DNA from: an uncultured Oscillospiraceae bacterium
GTDB taxonomy: Bacteria; Bacillota; Clostridia; Oscillospirales; Acutalibacteraceae
DNA: 15,006 bases
Reading direction: 5' to 3'
NCBI GenBank assembly: GCA_900553255.1
Contig: USCI01000060.1
Location: 1 to 15,006 of the forward strand
A program made the translations under genes and the position numbers. Every line of letters begins with the position of its first letter. Position 1 is the stretch's first letter. The notes beneath the pieces are model-generated. The model made no database searches, was not told where the DNA came from, and worked only from the letters and a program-made list of their open reading frames with translations. Below, piece after piece: positions 12,799 to 15,006 of the stretch.

Positions 12799-14001
12799 AT
12801 GCTGATTGTACAGAAATTCGGCGGAAGCTCGGTCGCCAACGCCGAGCGGGTGTTCAATGTGGCGGGCATCGTCACCGACACCTACAAGGCGGGACACGAC
12901 GTGGTGGTGGTGGTATCCGCGCAGGGGGACACCACCGACGACCTGATTGAAAAGGCGAAGGAGATCAATCCGCACGGCAGCAAGCGGGAGATGGATATGC
13001 TGCTGAGCGCCGGTGAGCAGATTTCCATCGCGCTGCTGGCGATGGCGATCGAAAAGCTTGGCTGCCCGGTGATTTCCCTGCTCGGCTGGCAGGCGGGTTT
13101 TGATACCGATTCAACCTATTCCTCCGCACGGATCAAAAAGCTGATGCCCGAACGCATCCGCAACGCGCTGGATAAGCGGCGTATCGTGGTGGTCGCCGGC
13201 TTCCAGGGGCTCAACCGCTATGGGGACATCACGACGCTCGGCCGCGGCGGGTCGGACACCAGTGCGGTCGCCATTGCGGCGGAGATGCACGCGGATCTGT
13301 GCCAGATCTACACCGACGTCGAAGGCGTGTATACCGCGGACCCCCGCAAGGTGCCCGGTGCGCAGAAGCTGGAGGATATCACCTACGACGAAATGCTCGA
13401 GCTGGCGACGCTGGGCGCACAGGTGCTCAACAACCGCTCGGTGGAAATGGCGAAGAAGTACAATGTCGAGCTGGAGGTGCTTTCCAGCCTGAAACGGGTG
13501 CCCGGCACCAAAGTCAAGGAGGCGGTCAAAATGGAGAAAATGCTGATTAAGAGTGTGGCGAAGGATACCAACGTGGCCCGCGTGATGATCGTGGGCGTGC
13601 CGGATGAACCTGGGATCGCGTTCAAGATTTTCTCCCGCGTGGCAAAGGCGCACATCAATGTGGACATCATCCTGCAGTCGGTCGGCCGCGACGGCACGAA
13701 GGATATCACCTTTACCGTGGCGGAGGACAAGGGCGAGGAAGCGGTCGAGGCGCTGCGCGAATACTGCGATATGGTCGGCGCGAAGAGCCTGTCGTACGAT
13801 ACGAACGTCGCCAAGATCTCGGTGGTGGGCGCCGGGATGGAAACCCATGAAGGGGTGGCAGCCCGCATGTTCGAGGCGCTTGCCGATGCGAATATCAATC
13901 TCCAGATGATCTCCACGAGCGAAATCAAGGTGTCGGTGCTCATCGACAAAGAGGACGCCGACCGCGCGGTTTCCGCTGTGCATAAGGAATTTTTTGAATA
14001 A
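12799..14001 (+). CDS. lysC: Aspartate kinase (aspartokinase)
   Basis: Phosphorylates aspartate, the first step towards lysine, threonine and methionine. The product is 400 residues, normal for a monofunctional aspartokinase. The catalytic domain has KFGGSS (Lys6), the SAGEQISIALLA region, and GRGGSDTS (148-155) followed by YTDVEGVYTADPRKVP. Two C-terminal ACT domains (about 260-330 and 340-400) carry VPDEPGIAFKIFSRVAKAHINVDII and SVVGAGMETHEGVAARMFEAL, the normal sites of lysine and/or threonine feedback. The ATG at 12799 is chosen over GTG at 12784 because the latter lies inside the ribosome binding site. It is last in the operon. It contains an in-frame internal start. Confidence 0.96.
   Translation: MLIVQKFGGSSVANAERVFNVAGIVTDTYKAGHDVVVVVSAQGDTTDDLIEKAKEINPHGSKREMDMLLSAGEQISIALLAMAIEKLGCPVISLLGWQAGFDTDSTYSSARIKKLMPERIRNALDKRRIVVVAGFQGLNRYGDITTLGRGGSDTSAVAIAAEMHADLCQIYTDVEGVYTADPRKVPGAQKLEDITYDEMLELATLGAQVLNNRSVEMAKKYNVELEVLSSLKRVPGTKVKEAVKMEKMLIKSVAKDTNVARVMIVGVPDEPGIAFKIFSRVAKAHINVDIILQSVGRDGTKDITFTVAEDKGEEAVEALREYCDMVGAKSLSYDTNVAKISVVGAGMETHEGVAARMFEALADANINLQMISTSEIKVSVLIDKEDADRAVSAVHKEFFE
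13531..14001 (+). CDS. Putative in-frame internal product of lysC: aspartokinase beta (regulatory) subunit
   Basis: Inside lysC a full Shine-Dalgarno sequence AAGGAGG (13516-13522) stands 8 bases before an in-frame ATG at 13531 (Met245 of LysC). Translation from here would give 156 residues containing just the two ACT domains. Bacillus aspartokinase II is known to be an alpha2-beta2 enzyme whose beta subunit arises from just such an in-phase internal start at a similar position. The site is seen in the sequence; its use here is inferred. Confidence 0.55.
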   Translation: MEKMLIKSVAKDTNVARVMIVGVPDEPGIAFKIFSRVAKAHINVDIILQSVGRDGTKDITFTVAEDKGEEAVEALREYCDMVGAKSLSYDTNVAKISVVGAGMETHEGVAARMFEALADANINLQMISTSEIKVSVLIDKEDADRAVSAVHKEFFE

Positions 14002-14010
14002 GAGCAAACA

Positions 14011-14047
14011 AAAACGGCGCACGGGTCAAGCCCGCACGCCGTTTTTT
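14011..14047. terminator. Bidirectional terminator between lysC and the lipoprotein gene
   Basis: AAAACGGCG (14011-14019) pairs with CGCCGTTTT (14037-14045); an inner CGGG/CCCG stem caps it after a two-base mismatch. Six T follow on the plus strand (14042-14047). The A-run at its left end supplies the T-run for the convergent minus-strand gene. It ends the pheB-hom-thrB-lysC operon. Confidence 0.88.
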
Positions 14048-14062
14048 CTTTCTCGAGCCGTT

Positions 14063-14926
14063 TTAAGCCGCGTCGGTTTTTTCGGCCGTCCAGTCCCAGA
14101 CGAAATCCCCGAGCAGCAGAAGATCCGGGGATTCCGGCGAGGTTACCGCACCGACCGCCGGCGGCGGATTCCCGCAGGCCAACGGCCGGCAGCTGTACCA
14201 GAGCAGGGTGTCATCGGCAATTCCGAGGACATACAGCGCGCCTTCCTGTCCGGAGCCGCCGTCGGCAAAGACAATCCATTCCATTTGTCCGTCGTAATCC
14301 AGGTCGCGCAGCCCGATGTACAGGACGTCCGGTGTTCCGGCACCGTCAAGCTGCGGATACCAGCTGCGCAACAGCTTCCTTGCCTCCGCATACCCCTCTT
14401 CCGCCATCCAAATGGGACATACGCGGTTCAGATCATACGTCACACCGTTGGCGGACGTGCGGGGATCAGGGGTGACCGCTTCTCCCTGCAGGGGAACCAG
14501 CTGCTCTCCCGTGCTGCGCAGGCCGTCGTAAATCTGCCCGGTACGCCTGTCCACCCAGCACCAGGCCGTGGTATAGGTGCGGCCCATGGCGACGGAATAG
14601 ACGTGTACGAGCGTGTATTCTGCCGCGCCGGCCTGCCGCCTGCCGTCGGACTCGACGATCCAGGTGCCGCCGTCGGTGCCGAAGAGATCCAGTACCGCCT
14701 GCACCGCCATCTGGTCGCTGCCGATACGATCCGGTTCGGTCGGTTTCGTTGTGGGCACAGTGGTGGTTGGGGCGGTAGTTGTGCCGTCTGTCAGCATGGC
14801 GGACGCGGTCGTATCGGAAACCGAAGCCGGGTCGCGCGGGATGTTTTCGGATACAGCGCAGGAGGTCAGAAAAACGCAGGACAGCAGCGGAAACAAAAAA
14901 ACCGGAACGGCGCAACGTTTTTTCAT
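14063..14926 (-). CDS. Putative lipoprotein of unknown function
   Basis: A 287-residue product with a lipoprotein signal: basic MKKR, a hydrophobic stretch and the lipobox LTSC ending at Cys23, so it should be anchored on the outer face of the membrane. A Thr/Pro-rich linker (TTTAPTTTVPTTKPTEP) spaces the anchor from the folded part. The C-terminal half contains YIGLRDLDYDGQMEWIVF, a DxDxDG...E loop like the calcium-binding loops of FG-GAP/EF-hand-type repeats. I do not recognise a defined family or enzyme motif. The ATG at 14926 is chosen because GGGAGGGG lies 5 bases upstream; the ATG at 14941 overlaps that site. It converges with lysC and looks monocistronic. Confidence 0.8.
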   Translation of the reverse strand: MKKRCAVPVFLFPLLSCVFLTSCAVSENIPRDPASVSDTTASAMLTDGTTTAPTTTVPTTKPTEPDRIGSDQMAVQAVLDLFGTDGGTWIVESDGRRQAGAAEYTLVHVYSVAMGRTYTTAWCWVDRRTGQIYDGLRSTGEQLVPLQGEAVTPDPRTSANGVTYDLNRVCPIWMAEEGYAEARKLLRSWYPQLDGAGTPDVLYIGLRDLDYDGQMEWIVFADGGSGQEGALYVLGIADDTLLWYSCRPLACGNPPPAVGAVTSPESPDLLLLGDFVWDWTAEKTDAA

Positions 14927-14974
14927 ACGCACCCCTCCCATGCGTCGGCAGCGGACTGTAAAGTTAAATGAAAG

Positions 14975-15004
14975 TTGAGGACCCGTCAGCCCTTCTGGTA
15001 CAAT
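14975..15004 (+). promoter_or_regulatory. Promoter reading out of the right edge
   Basis: TTGAGG (14975-14980), an 18-bp spacer and an extended -10 TGgTACAAT (14996-15004) point towards a plus-strand gene beyond the window. It is divergent from the lipoprotein gene. Confidence 0.5.
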
Positions 15005-15006
15005 GG

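Noticed and set aside
10568..12881. Long antisense frames over hom and thrB
   Set aside because: Both are mirrors of well-conserved enzymes and have His/Arg/Gln-rich shadow composition.

Overview
The window looks like chromosomal DNA from a GC-rich, endospore-forming Firmicute. The spoVAC-spoVAD pair places it among spore formers. The GC-rich codons, strong Shine-Dalgarno sequences, a clostridial-type BofC-domain protein and the pheB-hom-thrB-lysC order suggest a gut-type clostridium such as an Oscillospirales/Ruminococcaceae member; that placement is inference. I see no tRNA, rRNA, CRISPR array, phage or insertion-sequence gene. The content is core metabolism, sporulation and cell-envelope genes.

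Layout. (1) 88-1714, minus strand: a patatin-like phospholipase and a TetR-family regulator. The regulator is divergent from a plus-strand NAD-dependent epimerase/dehydratase (1991-2986), and the two promoters share one palindromic -10 box. (2) 3127-4823, plus strand: a PyrE-like phosphoribosyltransferase homologue with a degenerate PRPP loop and a xylose-isomerase-like TIM-barrel protein, each with its own promoter; the second ends at a strong terminator. (3) 5026-6946: the sporulation pair spoVAC-spoVAD, converging through a bidirectional terminator on a minus-strand BofC-C-terminal-domain protein. (4) 7383-9686: a class A penicillin-binding protein with a leader of about 215 nt and a Pro/Glu-rich tail. 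(5) 9960-14001: the aspartate-family operon pheB-hom-thrB-lysC, running from one extended -10 promoter to one terminator. (6) 14063-14926, minus strand: a lipoprotein of unknown function. A promoter for a gene beyond the window lies at the right edge.

How the genes work together. LysC makes aspartyl phosphate, Hom reduces aspartate semialdehyde to homoserine, and ThrB phosphorylates homoserine towards threonine. PheB and LysC carry recognisable ACT domains and Hom has an ACT-like tail, so the operon is dense in amino-acid sensing modules. lysC also carries a well-placed internal start that would give a separate regulatory subunit, as known for Bacillus aspartokinase II. SpoVAC and SpoVAD act in dipicolinate uptake into the forespore, and the BofC-like protein may be a sporulation signalling factor.

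The points most worth checking are the tetR gene, whose ribosome binding site faces an ACG codon instead of ATG; the phosphoribosyltransferase homologue lacking both acidic PRPP-loop residues; the internal lysC start; and the absence of spoVAE after spoVAD. No wholly new multi-gene system is evident.
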